DNA of 63,307 bases. Source: an uncultured Eubacteriales bacterium (lineage in GTDB: Bacteria; Bacillota; Clostridia; Lachnospirales; Lachnospiraceae). The notes beneath the pieces were generated by a model. That model was not told the DNA's origin. It saw only the letters and a list, made by a program, of their open reading frames with translations, and did no database searches. The translations under genes and the position numbers were made by a program. The DNA is taken from contig UQCD01000012.1 of the NCBI GenBank assembly GCA_900539455.1, positions 1 through 63,307 on the forward strand, in the 5' to 3' direction. Within the stretch, counting starts at the first letter, position 1; each line of letters begins with the position of its first letter. Below, in pieces: positions 37,025 through 46,594 of the stretch.

Positions 37025-38416
37025 ATGCAAAACAACTGTCCTATCAGTTTAGACAATATACATAATGTTCATTTCATTGGTATTGGTGGAATAAGTATGA
37101 GTGGACTTGCTGAAATACTTATTTCTAAGGGCAAAATCATTTCAGGTTCAGATACCAAAGAATCAAACATTACAAAACATCTTTCATCGATTGGTGCAAA
37201 AGTATTATATGGCCACAACAAAGAAAATATTACTGACGATATTGAACTTGTGGTTTATACTGCTGCCATAAAAGACGACAATCCTGAATACACAGAGGCT
37301 TTAGCCAAAAATATTCCAACTATTGCCAGAGCTACCCTTGTAGGTCTTATAATGAAACAGTACAAAACTGCCATTGGTGTTTCCGGCACTCACGGAAAGA
37401 CTACTACTACCTCTATGCTTTCACATATACTTATGTCTGCACAAGCCGATCCGACTATTATGGTTGGCGGCATATTGGATTCCATTGGCGGAAATATCCG
37501 TATTGGTCATTCCGACAATTTTATTACTGAGGCCTGCGAATATACTAACAGCTTTTTATCGTTTTTCCCTACCATTGGCATTATTTTAAATGTCTGTGAG
37601 GACCATATGGACTTCTTTAAGGACATCAATGATATTCGACATAGTTTTAGGGAATATGCCCGTCTTATTCCTGCTGACGGTACACTTATTATTAATTCAG
37701 ATATTCCAGAGCTTGATTACTTTACCGAGGGACTTTCATGCAAGGTTATGACCTTTGGTATGAATGCAGCAAAAAGCCATATTTCTGCTGCAAATATTGT
37801 CTTTGATGAATTTGCCCGCGGAAGCTTTGATTTATGTATAGATGGAGAGCCAACAGACCGTATTGAGCTTTCTGTTACCGGTATGCACAATATCTGCAAT
37901 TCGCTTTCAGCTATTGCCTGTGGCCTTGTTCTGGGTATCAGTATGGAAGATATTAAAGCAGGTTTGAAGGCTTGTATAGGCTCAGAGCGTCGTTTTGAAT
38001 ACAAGGGCAAGGTTAATGGTGTTACTATTATTGATGATTATGCACATCACCCAGATGAAATCGAGGCCACTCTTAAAACAGCCAGAAACTATCCACATAA
38101 AACAACCTGGTGTGTATTCCAGCCTCATACCTACACTCGTACAAAAGCATTTCTTAAAAACTTTGCTAAATCCTTATCACTTGCCGACAAAGTTATCTTA
38201 GCTGACATTTATGCTGCCAGAGAAAAAAATACTATTGGCATTTCTTCTTTAGATTTGCTTGAGGAGCTAAAAAAATTGGGCTGTGATGCTTATTATTTTC
38301 CAACTTTTGAGGAAATCGAAAAATTTTTATTAAAAAATTGTATCAACGGTGATTTGTTGATAACTATGGGAGCTGGAGATATTGTAAATGTAGGGGATGA
38401 CCTGCTTAAAAGATAG
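37025..38416 (+). CDS. murC: UDP-N-acetylmuramate--L-alanine ligase
   Basis: A 463-residue Mur ligase adding L-Ala to UDP-MurNAc, the first peptide step. The N-terminal domain shows HFIGIGGISMSGLAEI, the P-loop is SGTHGKTTTTSM (~117), the central motif is NVCEDHMDFF, and the C-terminal domain has DDYAHHPDEIEAT. I start at 37025 because TGGAGGA lies 7 bases ahead; the earlier ATG at 37010 is part of that ribosome binding site. It is separated from the alr-murL-murD cluster, but completes the window's set of precursor enzymes. DnaA boxes begin at the base after its stop. Confidence 0.95.
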   Translation: MQNNCPISLDNIHNVHFIGIGGISMSGLAEILISKGKIISGSDTKESNITKHLSSIGAKVLYGHNKENITDDIELVVYTAAIKDDNPEYTEALAKNIPTIARATLVGLIMKQYKTAIGVSGTHGKTTTTSMLSHILMSAQADPTIMVGGILDSIGGNIRIGHSDNFITEACEYTNSFLSFFPTIGIILNVCEDHMDFFKDINDIRHSFREYARLIPADGTLIINSDIPELDYFTEGLSCKVMTFGMNAAKSHISAANIVFDEFARGSFDLCIDGEPTDRIELSVTGMHNICNSLSAIACGLVLGISMEDIKAGLKACIGSERRFEYKGKVNGVTIIDDYAHHPDEIEATLKTARNYPHKTTWCVFQPHTYTRTKAFLKNFAKSLSLADKVILADIYAAREKNTIGISSLDLLEELKKLGCDAYYFPTFEEIEKFLLKNCINGDLLITMGAGDIVNVGDDLLKR

Positions 38417-38553
38417 TTATCCACATATCCACATATTTTTATGGGCATTTTCGCTTAAAAATATGTGGATATGTTTTTTTCATTTTTTCCACATATTTTG
38501 GGCTTTTCACAATATTTATCTACTTTTTATCCACATTTTCCACTTTTTCCACT
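38417..38553. promoter_or_regulatory. cluster of DnaA boxes upstream of the DnaD-DnaI operon
   Basis: Two perfect TTATCCACA boxes (38417-38425 and 38527-38535), one-mismatch boxes at 38425-38433 and, inverted, 38464-38472, and TTTTCCACA/T relatives at 38485-38493, 38536-38544 and 38545-38553. Seven sites fall in about 140 bases, ending about 50 bases before the next promoter. Confidence 0.7.
38427..38477 (+). terminator. murC: intrinsic terminator after murC
   Basis: ATCCACATATTTTTA (38427-38441) pairs perfectly with TAAAAATATGTGGAT (38456-38470) and is followed by ATG and seven Ts. Two of the DnaA-like boxes lie in its arms. Confidence 0.8.
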
Positions 38554-38600
38554 TTATCATAAATTCTGCCATTTGCGCTATTTTCCAGTCTTTCCCACTA

Positions 38601-38629
38601 TTCCAAACTTTAATTATTTGTGTTATACT
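38601..38629 (+). promoter_or_regulatory. promoter of the DnaD-DnaI operon
   Basis: TTCCAA and TATACT, 17 bases apart, giving a start near 38636 and a short leader of about 30 bases. The DnaA boxes lie immediately upstream. Confidence 0.65.
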
Positions 38630-38665
38630 TCATTCACTATACAGCTTGTATGCGGAGAAAAGACG

Positions 38666-39766
38666 ATGAAAAAAATATTATTAGACAAAAATACAACTAT
38701 GGAGATTACTGCTATCTCAAACTATTTTATAGACGAATATATGCCTCATGCCAGCGGCGAATATGTAAAGATCTATTTATACCTGCTTCGTTGCTATAAT
38801 TCAGGCATTGAAATATCTATTAATAGTATTGCTGATACCTTTGAGCATACTGAGAAGGATGTTCTTAGAGCTCTTACCTACTGGGAGCAGGTGGGTATTA
38901 TTTCCCTTACCTTTGACAGCGACAGACATATTGAACGCATTACTTTAAAGGATGTCCGTTCTGATGTTCCTCTTACCTTTAAATATCTTCCTCAAAAGGA
39001 TGATGATACTATTATTATAAATACAGAAGATGAGTCCTCTGAGCTGGTTTATGATGACACCCCTGTCTATACAGCCAAAAAGATAAAAGAAAAAACTCCC
39101 TTATCTACAGAAAAGCTAAAACAGCTTACAGCAGACGAGGACATAAAACAGTTATTATATATATCTCAGGCATATCTTGGAAAAACTCTTAGTTCCTCTG
39201 ATACAAATACTATTTTGTATTTCTATGATGGACTGCATTTTTCCGTTGAGCTTATTGAATACCTGATAGAATATTGTGTTGAGTCCGGTCACAAAAAGCT
39301 TAGCTATATCGAAGCAGTTGCCATTGACTGGGCAGGTGATGATATTTCCACAGTTGAAGAAGCAAAAGAGCGTACTATGGTTTTTAGCAATGCTTACTAT
39401 CCAGTATTAAAGGCTTTTGGTATTTCTGGCAGAAATCCTGTTGCTATCGAAAAGGCTGCTATTGATACCTGGACTAATGATTATGGCTTTTCTATGGATA
39501 TTATTACGGAGGCTTGTAATAGGACTATTGCAGCAATTTCAAAGCCAAGCTTTAAATATGCAGATTCTATTCTAAAAAAATGGAAGCAGCACGGTATTTC
39601 ATCTATTGAGGATATTAAGTTACTGGACAAGGCACATTTAAAAAATGTTCAGGCTGATACCGCTTCAAGGCAGGCTAACAAAGTTAAAGCAACCACCTTT
39701 AACAGCTTTCCGCAGAGAAATTATGATTATAGTGAATTAGAACGACAGCTTTTACACAGAGATTAG
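38666..39766 (+). CDS. DnaD-domain replication initiation protein
   Basis: A 366-residue protein with two DnaD/DnaB-type domains. The N-terminal winged-helix part (residues ~15-95: YVKIYLYLLRCYNSG, ADTFEHTEKDVLRALTYWEQVGII) binds DNA or partner proteins; the second copy includes YFYDGLHFSVELIEYLIEYCV and the late YADSILKKWKQHGI motif corresponds to the DnaD YxxxI-type signature W/K. I start at 38666, preceded by GCGGAG; the long upstream extension is Phe-rich terminator read-through. It overlaps functionally with dnaI 8 bases downstream: both load DnaB helicase on DNA. Confidence 0.88.
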   Translation: MKKILLDKNTTMEITAISNYFIDEYMPHASGEYVKIYLYLLRCYNSGIEISINSIADTFEHTEKDVLRALTYWEQVGIISLTFDSDRHIERITLKDVRSDVPLTFKYLPQKDDDTIIINTEDESSELVYDDTPVYTAKKIKEKTPLSTEKLKQLTADEDIKQLLYISQAYLGKTLSSSDTNTILYFYDGLHFSVELIEYLIEYCVESGHKKLSYIEAVAIDWAGDDISTVEEAKERTMVFSNAYYPVLKAFGISGRNPVAIEKAAIDTWTNDYGFSMDIITEACNRTIAAISKPSFKYADSILKKWKQHGISSIEDIKLLDKAHLKNVQADTASRQANKVKATTFNSFPQRNYDYSELERQLLHRD

Positions 39767-39774
39767 GAGATTAT

Positions 39775-40776
39775 ATGTCAGTTTCAAACACCAAATACAA
39801 TGAAATCCTTAGGCTTTACGATGCCAAAAGATTGCGTATTTATCACGAAAAAACCAGACGCCAAAAGGAGGTTTATGAAAAAATTCCTCGCATAAAGGAA
39901 ATTGATGATGCTATTTCCGCATTATCTATTGACACAGCAAAGTCCCTGCTTTTAGCGGATAACAATTCTTCCCTAAACCAGTTTAAGGATAAACTAAACC
40001 AATTAAAGCACGAAAAAGAGGAGCTTTTAGCCAAAAACTTCCCTCCAAATTTTTTAGAGCCTGATTATGAGTGTTTAGATTGTCATGACACTGGCTTTAT
40101 AGAAAATGAGCGTTGCCATTGCTTTAAAAAAAGAATAATTGAGGCTCTTTATGAGCAGTCTAATCTTAAAGAAATACTTTCAAATGAAAATTTTGGCACC
40201 TTTAATCTTAGATTATATGACAATGCTACAGTTGACCCTACTACAGGACTTACTCCTCTGGAAAACATTACCAGAGCTATAGATATAGCCAATGATTTTA
40301 TTGATACCTTTAGTACTGACCACAAAAATTTATTTATTTATGGTGCTACAGGTGTTGGAAAAACCTTTTTGACAAATTGTATTGCTAAAAAGCTTATGGA
40401 TAACAGTATTTCTGTTATATACATTTCTGCCATAAAGCTATTTGACATTTTAGCCGACACTACCTTTGGCAGAGCCGACAAAGACAGCGATGCTTTGTAT
40501 CTTAATATTTTTGATTGCGATTTGCTTATCATAGATGATTTAGGCACAGAGCTGGTTAATAGCTTTACAGCATCTTCATTATTTAATTGCATAAACGAGA
40601 GATACCTTAATCACAAATCAGTTATAATCTCTACAAATATGTCATTATCAGACATTAGAGCTGCCTATTCTGAGCGTGTTTTTTCCCGTATTACCAGCAA
40701 TTATTCCTTAATCAAAATATTTGGAGATGACCTTCGTCTTAAGCGAAGTTTAGAATCAAGCTCAAAACAGCTTTAA
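39775..40776 (+). CDS. dnaI: helicase loader ATPase (DnaI/DnaC-like)
   Basis: A 333-residue AAA+ ATPase. The N-terminal coiled-coil region is followed by a zinc-finger-like CLDCHDTGF...CHCF (residues ~98-117), typical of the helicase-binding part of DnaI. The ATPase domain carries Walker A IYGATGVGKTF (~187), Walker B LLIIDDLGTE (~240), sensor STNMS and an arginine finger region YSERVFSRI. It starts 8 bases after the DnaD-domain gene and would deliver the DnaB helicase, encoded at 47911-49254, to the origin. Confidence 0.9.
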   Translation: MSVSNTKYNEILRLYDAKRLRIYHEKTRRQKEVYEKIPRIKEIDDAISALSIDTAKSLLLADNNSSLNQFKDKLNQLKHEKEELLAKNFPPNFLEPDYECLDCHDTGFIENERCHCFKKRIIEALYEQSNLKEILSNENFGTFNLRLYDNATVDPTTGLTPLENITRAIDIANDFIDTFSTDHKNLFIYGATGVGKTFLTNCIAKKLMDNSISVIYISAIKLFDILADTTFGRADKDSDALYLNIFDCDLLIIDDLGTELVNSFTASSLFNCINERYLNHKSVIISTNMSLSDIRAAYSERVFSRITSNYSLIKIFGDDLRLKRSLESSSKQL

Positions 40777-40782
40777 TTTATG

Positions 40783-40811
40783 TTGCAATACAGTCTAAAA
40801 GCATATATAAT
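40783..40811 (+). promoter_or_regulatory. sigma-A promoter of prs
   Basis: TTGCAA and TATAAT with a 17-base spacer, predicted start near 40818, about 35 bases before prs. Confidence 0.8.
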
Positions 40812-40852
40812 ATTTGTGCTAAAATTAAACATTTTACAATCGGAGGGACATT

Positions 40853-42040
40853 ATGTCATTAGAAGAAAACAAAAATTTAGAAACTATACCAGTTGGTCCT
40901 TTGGGAATTGTTGCTCTTGAAAGCTGCAAGGATTTAGGTCAAAAAATAGACAAGTATATTACTGACTGGAGAAAAGAACGCACTGGAGAGCATACACACA
41001 CTATCGCTTTTTCAGGTTATCAAAAGGAGTCATTCTTAGTAGATACAAAGGTTCCTAGATTTGGTTCAGGTGAAGCAAAAGGTCTTATTAATGAGTCAGT
41101 GCGTGGCAAAGACTTATATATTTTGGTTGATGTTGGAAATTATAGTCTTAAATATTCATTATGTGGTTACGAAAATCATATGTCTCCCGATGATCATTAT
41201 CAGGATTTAAAGAGAATTATCGCTGCTGTAGGTGGTAAAGCCAGAAGAATTACTGTTATTATGCCTTTCTTATATGAAAGCAGACAGCATAAGAGAACTG
41301 GCCGTGAATCCTTGGACTGTGCTCTTGCACTTCAGGAATTGACAGCTATGGGTGTTGAAAACATTATTACCTTTGATGCTCACGACCCTAGAGTTCAAAA
41401 TGCCATTCCACTTAAAGGCTTTGAAACTGTACAGCCGGCATATCAGTTTATAAAGAACCTTCTTCGTGCCGAAAACGATTTACAGTTAGACGCAGATCAT
41501 ATGATGATTATCAGCCCAGACGAAGGTGGTACAGGCAGAGCTATCTATCTTGCAAATGTACTTGGTCTCGATATGGGTATGTTCTATAAAAGACGCGATT
41601 ATGCACACATTGTGAACGGAAGAAACCCTATTGTTGCACACGAGTTCTTAGGTGCTTCTGTAGAAGGCAAAGATGTGCTTATTATTGATGATATGATTTC
41701 TTCCGGTGAAAGCGTTTTAGAGGTTGCAAAAGAGCTTAAGGATAGAAAAGCCAGAAAAGTATTCGTTGCTACAACCTTTGGTTTATTTACAAATGGTCTT
41801 GCAAAATTTGACGAAGCGTATGAAAAAGGTCTTATTAATAGAATTCTTACAACAAACCTTACATACCAGACACCAGAATTATTAAGCAAGCCATACTATG
41901 TAAACTGTGATATGAGTAAATACATTTCTTTAATTATTGATACCTTAAATCATGATGGTTCTATTAGTGAATTACTTAACCCGGTTAACAGAATTCACAA
42001 GGTAGTAAATGCCTACAAGGAAACTCACAACCAGAAATAA
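40853..42040 (+). CDS. prs: ribose-phosphate pyrophosphokinase
   Basis: A 395-residue PRPP synthetase. The PRPP-binding loop DVLIIDDMISSGESVLEVA (~277) and the DEGGTGRAIYLA and FYKRRDY segments are intact, as is MPFLYESRQHKR in the N-terminal half, counterpart of the flexible catalytic loop. It is about 80 residues longer than Bacillus Prs (317), with an N-terminal extension and inserts of the kind seen in many Clostridia. PRPP feeds purine, pyrimidine, His, Trp and NAD synthesis. CGGAGGG precedes the ATG; transcribed alone. Confidence 0.93.
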   Translation: MSLEENKNLETIPVGPLGIVALESCKDLGQKIDKYITDWRKERTGEHTHTIAFSGYQKESFLVDTKVPRFGSGEAKGLINESVRGKDLYILVDVGNYSLKYSLCGYENHMSPDDHYQDLKRIIAAVGGKARRITVIMPFLYESRQHKRTGRESLDCALALQELTAMGVENIITFDAHDPRVQNAIPLKGFETVQPAYQFIKNLLRAENDLQLDADHMMIISPDEGGTGRAIYLANVLGLDMGMFYKRRDYAHIVNGRNPIVAHEFLGASVEGKDVLIIDDMISSGESVLEVAKELKDRKARKVFVATTFGLFTNGLAKFDEAYEKGLINRILTTNLTYQTPELLSKPYYVNCDMSKYISLIIDTLNHDGSISELLNPVNRIHKVVNAYKETHNQK

Positions 42041-42073
42041 TTAATATTTATTTTGTCATTATTGTAAAATTCA

Positions 42074-42136
42074 AAAAAAGCTGTAAGCTTCAATATTATC
42101 CTTCTACAGGTCAGCATTGAGCCTACAGCTTTTTTA
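42074..42136. terminator. bidirectional intrinsic terminator between prs and the PBP gene
   Basis: GCTGTA-GCTTCAAT and ATTGAG-CTACAGC pair as a long stem with A/T runs on both outer sides, serving the convergent prs (+) and pbp (-) genes. Confidence 0.85.
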
Positions 42137-42150
42137 TTCCATCTATCTTT

Positions 42151-44370
42151 TTAATTCCAGTTTTCTGTATACATACCATCACCAGCATCTATAGTTGTAT
42201 ATTTTTCCATATCGTCTGTAGTAATTCTTTCTGTAGCAGGTTTGGTAGTTGTAGTTTTATGTTCAGTAGTAGTTTCACTTTCAAAGGTGTTATCCTTGTT
42301 AGTGGTGGTTGTATTCTCCTTAGTTGTTGTTTCTTTCTCTGTACTGGTTTCAGTTTCCTTCGTAGTAGTTTCCTTCTCATAATCCTGATGCTCCGGTACT
42401 GTATCAAAATACGGATTAAAGTCTATAATCTCTGTATTTTCGTGTATTTTTTCCATAAATCCCTTCCATATAATTCCAGCACAAGTGCCTCCATACTGAC
42501 TGTCAATAGTCTTTGGCATATCATAGCCACACCATACTGCTGTAGTATAATAATGACTATAGCCTACAAACCATACATCCTTTGTATCATTAGTGGTTCC
42601 TGTCTTGCCTGCACATATTCCATTGCTTATATTATATTTTCTTCCTGTACCATAGGTTAAAACATCCTTCATAACATCTGTCATCATTCTGCTGGCATTT
42701 GCCTGATATATTTTCTTTTGGTTGCTTGTATTTAATCCATTATCTATAATAACATTTCCATTATTATCTACAATTTTTCTTATACAAGTGGGATTTCTGT
42801 ATACACCGTCATTTTCTAAGGTTGCATAGCCTGCCGCCATTTCATAGGTAGACATACCATAGGTAAATCCCCCAATAGCTGCTGCTGGTACATAATCCTC
42901 TTTTACAATTCTTTTAAAGTTCATTTCCTTTAAATAATTAATTCCATCAGCTATCCCTATTTCTTCTAACATTTTCCATGCAACAGTATTTATTGACTGG
43001 GTAACTGCTGTTCTTATATTTGTTTTTCCGATATAATAACCTACTGCATTTTTAGGTCCGTCTTCTATTTTTTCATCGACAACCAGGGAATTAGGTGTAT
43101 AACCCTTTTCAAAGGCTGGTGTGTATACTAACAGTGGCTTAATAGAGCTTCCCGGCTGTCTGAAGCTTTGATATGCTCTATTTAAGGTATAACCCTCCTG
43201 CTCATCCGTTCTGCCTCCTACTATTGCAACTACATAGCCTGTTTTGTTATCAATACAGGTAGCACTGCTCTGAAAAGTATAAACACCCTCTTCGCTGGTT
43301 TCCGTATAATTTTTTAAGCTCTCATCAACATTGTTTTGAAGGATTTCTTGCATATTTTTGTCTATACTTGTATATATTCTGTAGCCTCCCGTAAAGAGCA
43401 TACTGTTCCACCTATCATATGCTTCATTATACCTTTTCTTATATTCTGTTTCATCATGTTCTGTTGCAAAGGTATTTTCAAAGACAAATCCATTGGCTCT
43501 CATCAGTTCTAGGGTTGCACAATATCTTGCAAAAGTTTCCTCATAGTTGTTTTTCAGTTTTTCACCAGGAGTAAGCACTATATTTTCATTAACAGCCTCA
43601 TTATATAAACCAATATCCAGCTCTCCCTGTTCAAGCATCTGCTTTAATATTCTATCTCGTCTTTTTATTGTGTTTTCAATATTTTCAGTAGGATTATACA
43701 GGGTCGGATTGTTAGGTATTGCACACAAAAACACCATTTGTGAAATAGTTAAATCTGTAACACTTTTATTAAAATATGCCTGTGCTGCTGCCTCTATTCC
43801 ATACAAACCATTTCCAAAGTATATATTATTTATATAAAACTCTAGTATCTGCTCCTTGCTATACCTTTTTTCCAGCTCCCATGCAATAAAAATTTCCTTT
43901 ATTTTTCTTTCCAGTTTTACCTCATGATTTAGGTATATGTTTCTGGCAAGCTGCTGGGTAATGGTACTGCCACCCTGTGTTACCTCTCCTTCGTTTTGCA
44001 CAAGGGCAACTATAGCCCTCATCACGCCCTTATAATCCACTCCTGAATGTTCATAGAAGTTTCTATCCTCGCTGACCACAAAGGCTCTTTTTACAATATA
44101 GGGAATTTGCTCCGACTTAATGTAATAAGAATCTCTGCTTCCACTAAGCTCTGCTAATACCTGATTTTTATTGTCATACATAATACTGGTAAGAGAATTT
44201 TTAAAAATATCATCTCCACCAGCCTCAACCAGTGCCTCAGCCTGATTTTTATACTCTACAATTTTAGGAACATACTTTATCATCAATATAACTATCGCTA
44301 ATAATAATATTATTCCAATACCTGCAAAAAAGCGTTTAATATATTTTTTAATCTTCTTTTTTTTACTCAT
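42151..44370 (-). CDS. bifunctional class A penicillin-binding protein (PBP1A family)
   Basis: A 739-residue membrane-anchored glycosyltransferase/transpeptidase. One transmembrane helix (~12-30), GT51 motifs EDRNFYEHSGVDYKGVMRA and QGGSTITQQLARN, then RKIKEIFIAWELEKRYSK and YFGNGLYGIEAAA. The transpeptidase domain has the serine motif RQPGSSIKP, SINT as SxN, and KTGTT. The last ~90 residues are a Thr/Glu/Lys-rich tail of TTTKE and TTEHKTTT runs, likely extended through the wall. It polymerises and crosslinks peptidoglycan. The ribosome binding site is weak. Confidence 0.94.
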   Translation of the reverse strand: MSKKKKIKKYIKRFFAGIGIILLLAIVILMIKYVPKIVEYKNQAEALVEAGGDDIFKNSLTSIMYDNKNQVLAELSGSRDSYYIKSEQIPYIVKRAFVVSEDRNFYEHSGVDYKGVMRAIVALVQNEGEVTQGGSTITQQLARNIYLNHEVKLERKIKEIFIAWELEKRYSKEQILEFYINNIYFGNGLYGIEAAAQAYFNKSVTDLTISQMVFLCAIPNNPTLYNPTENIENTIKRRDRILKQMLEQGELDIGLYNEAVNENIVLTPGEKLKNNYEETFARYCATLELMRANGFVFENTFATEHDETEYKKRYNEAYDRWNSMLFTGGYRIYTSIDKNMQEILQNNVDESLKNYTETSEEGVYTFQSSATCIDNKTGYVVAIVGGRTDEQEGYTLNRAYQSFRQPGSSIKPLLVYTPAFEKGYTPNSLVVDEKIEDGPKNAVGYYIGKTNIRTAVTQSINTVAWKMLEEIGIADGINYLKEMNFKRIVKEDYVPAAAIGGFTYGMSTYEMAAGYATLENDGVYRNPTCIRKIVDNNGNVIIDNGLNTSNQKKIYQANASRMMTDVMKDVLTYGTGRKYNISNGICAGKTGTTNDTKDVWFVGYSHYYTTAVWCGYDMPKTIDSQYGGTCAGIIWKGFMEKIHENTEIIDFNPYFDTVPEHQDYEKETTTKETETSTEKETTTKENTTTTNKDNTFESETTTEHKTTTTKPATERITTDDMEKYTTIDAGDGMYTENWN

Positions 44371-44454
44371 ATTCTTGCCTGCTGTTCAAGGACTAACATT
44401 TTCAACATTTTGTGTCCTTAGCTTTTATTACTATTCTATAGCCCTTAACTGTTA

Positions 44455-46494
44455 TTATTTTCGGGTCATTTGTTTTATAAACGCTATTACATCATTTTTC
44501 TTAGCTATAGCAACACCAATCAAAGCAACTATTACACTTACTCCAACAACTGACATTACTACCTTCCCAACTGTACCACTATTTTTTGTTTCTTCTTCAT
44601 TATTATTCTCCTTTGTCACACCCTCTGTAACAGCTTCATTTGTATTTTTCATAGTATCTGCTGGCGTTTCTAAAATATTTTCAGTGGTGTTTTCAGTAGT
44701 GCTGTCCTTTGTGGCAAAATTATCTGTAGTAGTTTTGTCTTCCTTAGCAGTTGATTTTTCTGTATTTTTATTATCTTGTGTGGCAGTTGTATTAATTTGT
44801 GTCCCCGCATTATTTGTGCCGTTGTTTTTATTGTTAATACCTGCATTATTGCTGACATTTACATTACTATTTCCAGTATTATCAGTTCTGTTGCTGATAT
44901 TACTGCCTGTCTTTTTATTTATCCAAACGGAATATGACTTATTCTTAACCTTAAATACTCCATACCCATCATTAGAAATTGTTACCTTATCGCTAATATT
45001 TCCCGTAACATCATACCAGACCTCTCCCTTGTGACTTGTACCAACATACATTCTTTTTGTAGCTGTACCTGTATTATAGTCAGAAATAAGTGCTGCTAAT
45101 CCTGAATTGGCTACCTGACCTAAACCTTCTCTAGTCCAGCCTATAGTGTCCGGATCATCTAAATAATCGTGCTGTGTTCCATAGGCACAATTCTTTCGTG
45201 CATACATTACCTTATCTATTTCATTTTTAAAGGCTTTTAAGTAAATACCACTTCCTGATATTCCATAATAATCTCCATAAAATACGCAAGGATAGCCTCC
45301 CTCTCTTGTAAGAATAGCTGTATAAGCTGACATTTTAAACCATTCTCCAACGCTTGATTGAAGGGACTGTCCCGGCTGCGTATCGTGATTATCTACAAAG
45401 GTAACTGCCTTAACAGGATTATCTGAAACTAAGGTATTACTAAACAAATATCTAAGGTCATAATATCCATTAGAGTCTGCCGCCGATTTAAAATTATAAT
45501 GCAAAGGCACATCAAATAATGACATTGTGTAGCCTGTTTCATATAAATAATTTTTAAGTGCATTTATATCACTTGACCAATACTCACCTACAGTAAACAT
45601 TTCTTTTCCTGTACTTCTTCTTACTGTATTTAACCAATCTGAATAAAAGGTAGATTTAATGTGCTTTACAGCATCTAATCTGAAGCCATCTAAATTACAT
45701 TTGTTGGTGTACCAGATACCCCAGCTTTTCAGCTCCTTAACTACTGCTTGATTGTCAAAATCTATATCTGCACCCATTAAGTAATCGTAATTGTGATTTT
45801 CTGTAGATACATTACTATCCCAGCTTTTATTAGCAAATAAATATACTTTTCCGTAGTCATCCACTCCGTCAAAGCAGCTTGCGTCCCACTTGAAGGAAGA
45901 ATATTTTGTACCTCTGCCTTGGAAGGTGAATTTTGTCCAGGCATTTATATTTACTGCATTACCAGTTACCTTATATAATCTGTTGTCATTATAAACCTCA
46001 TATGCTGAAACATTTTCGCTATAGTCAGCTCCACTCTTATGGTTTAAAACAACATCTGCATATACATCTATGCCATTATTATGACAGGCTGTAATTGCAT
46101 TAGTATATTGGCTTAAAGTACCATACTTTGTTCTTGTAGTATTTTTTTGATTAAACTCTCCCAAATCGTATAAATCATATGGCTCATAGCCAACTGAATT
46201 TTGATTCATATTTTTGTAGGCTGGTGGCAGCCACACAGCAGTAAAACCTGTATCTGCCAAGTTCTCCGCATCACCGGACAGCTTATCCCATAAACTTCCG
46301 TTATTAGGCAAATACCATTGATAATACTGCATTATTGTACCATTTACAGGCACACTATTAGCTGCTGCCACCTTATTGTCACCATCGTTATAATTTGGAT
46401 TAAAAATTAAAGCTATACCTGCTATACCTGCTACAACTGTAACAATAAGCCTGTTTACCCTGCCACTTCTTTTTAACTGGATTTTCTTTTTCAT
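44455..46494 (-). CDS. membrane-anchored extracellular alpha-amylase (GH13)
   Basis: A 679-residue exported alpha-amylase similar in layout to the liquefying Bacillus enzymes (GH13_5). After a signal segment (~14-30) the catalytic barrel shows GTIMQYYQWYLPNNGSLW, DVYADVVLNHK, GFRLDAVKH with the nucleophile Asp (~265), FTVGEYW with the acid Glu, and FVDNHDTQPGQS with the third carboxylate. A beta-sandwich domain ends at ~515, then an Asn/Thr-rich linker (~515-630) and a C-terminal transmembrane helix with a basic tail (VVMSVVGVSVIVALIGVAIAKK). No LPXTG motif, so it is held by the helix. It would degrade starch at the cell surface. Confidence 0.92.
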   Translation of the reverse strand: MKKKIQLKRSGRVNRLIVTVVAGIAGIALIFNPNYNDGDNKVAAANSVPVNGTIMQYYQWYLPNNGSLWDKLSGDAENLADTGFTAVWLPPAYKNMNQNSVGYEPYDLYDLGEFNQKNTTRTKYGTLSQYTNAITACHNNGIDVYADVVLNHKSGADYSENVSAYEVYNDNRLYKVTGNAVNINAWTKFTFQGRGTKYSSFKWDASCFDGVDDYGKVYLFANKSWDSNVSTENHNYDYLMGADIDFDNQAVVKELKSWGIWYTNKCNLDGFRLDAVKHIKSTFYSDWLNTVRRSTGKEMFTVGEYWSSDINALKNYLYETGYTMSLFDVPLHYNFKSAADSNGYYDLRYLFSNTLVSDNPVKAVTFVDNHDTQPGQSLQSSVGEWFKMSAYTAILTREGGYPCVFYGDYYGISGSGIYLKAFKNEIDKVMYARKNCAYGTQHDYLDDPDTIGWTREGLGQVANSGLAALISDYNTGTATKRMYVGTSHKGEVWYDVTGNISDKVTISNDGYGVFKVKNKSYSVWINKKTGSNISNRTDNTGNSNVNVSNNAGINNKNNGTNNAGTQINTTATQDNKNTEKSTAKEDKTTTDNFATKDSTTENTTENILETPADTMKNTNEAVTEGVTKENNNEEETKNSGTVGKVVMSVVGVSVIVALIGVAIAKKNDVIAFIKQMTRK

Positions 46495-46528
46495 TTGTCA
46501 CCATATTCCTTAATTCTAAAATACTTAA

Positions 46529-46552
46529 TTCACATTAGATTTCACATTCGAC
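46529..46552. repeat. two 12-bp direct repeats in the amylase leader
   Basis: TTCACATTAGAT and TTCACATTCGAC are directly adjacent, differing at two positions, between the amylase promoter and its start codon. A regulator site is possible. Confidence 0.45.
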
Positions 46553-46565
46553 ATCTTTTTGTTTT

Positions 46566-46594
46566 ATTTTACATTATTAAGATAATTTTTTCAA
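46566..46594 (-). promoter_or_regulatory. putative promoter of the alpha-amylase gene
   Basis: TTGAAA and TAAAAT on the minus strand with a 17-base spacer, leader of about 65 bases. The rest of the 335-base divergent region to the MerR gene is AT-rich; I see no clear catabolite (cre) site or a confident merR promoter. Confidence 0.55.

Noticed and set aside
38417..38553. Chromosomal origin oriC
   Set aside because: DnaA boxes are present, but dnaA and dnaN are not adjacent; I treat it as a DnaA-controlled promoter or titration site.
38465..38665. An N-terminal extension of the DnaD-domain protein
   Set aside because: It is a translation of terminator and DnaA-box DNA; the ATG at 38666 has a ribosome binding site and matches the family start.
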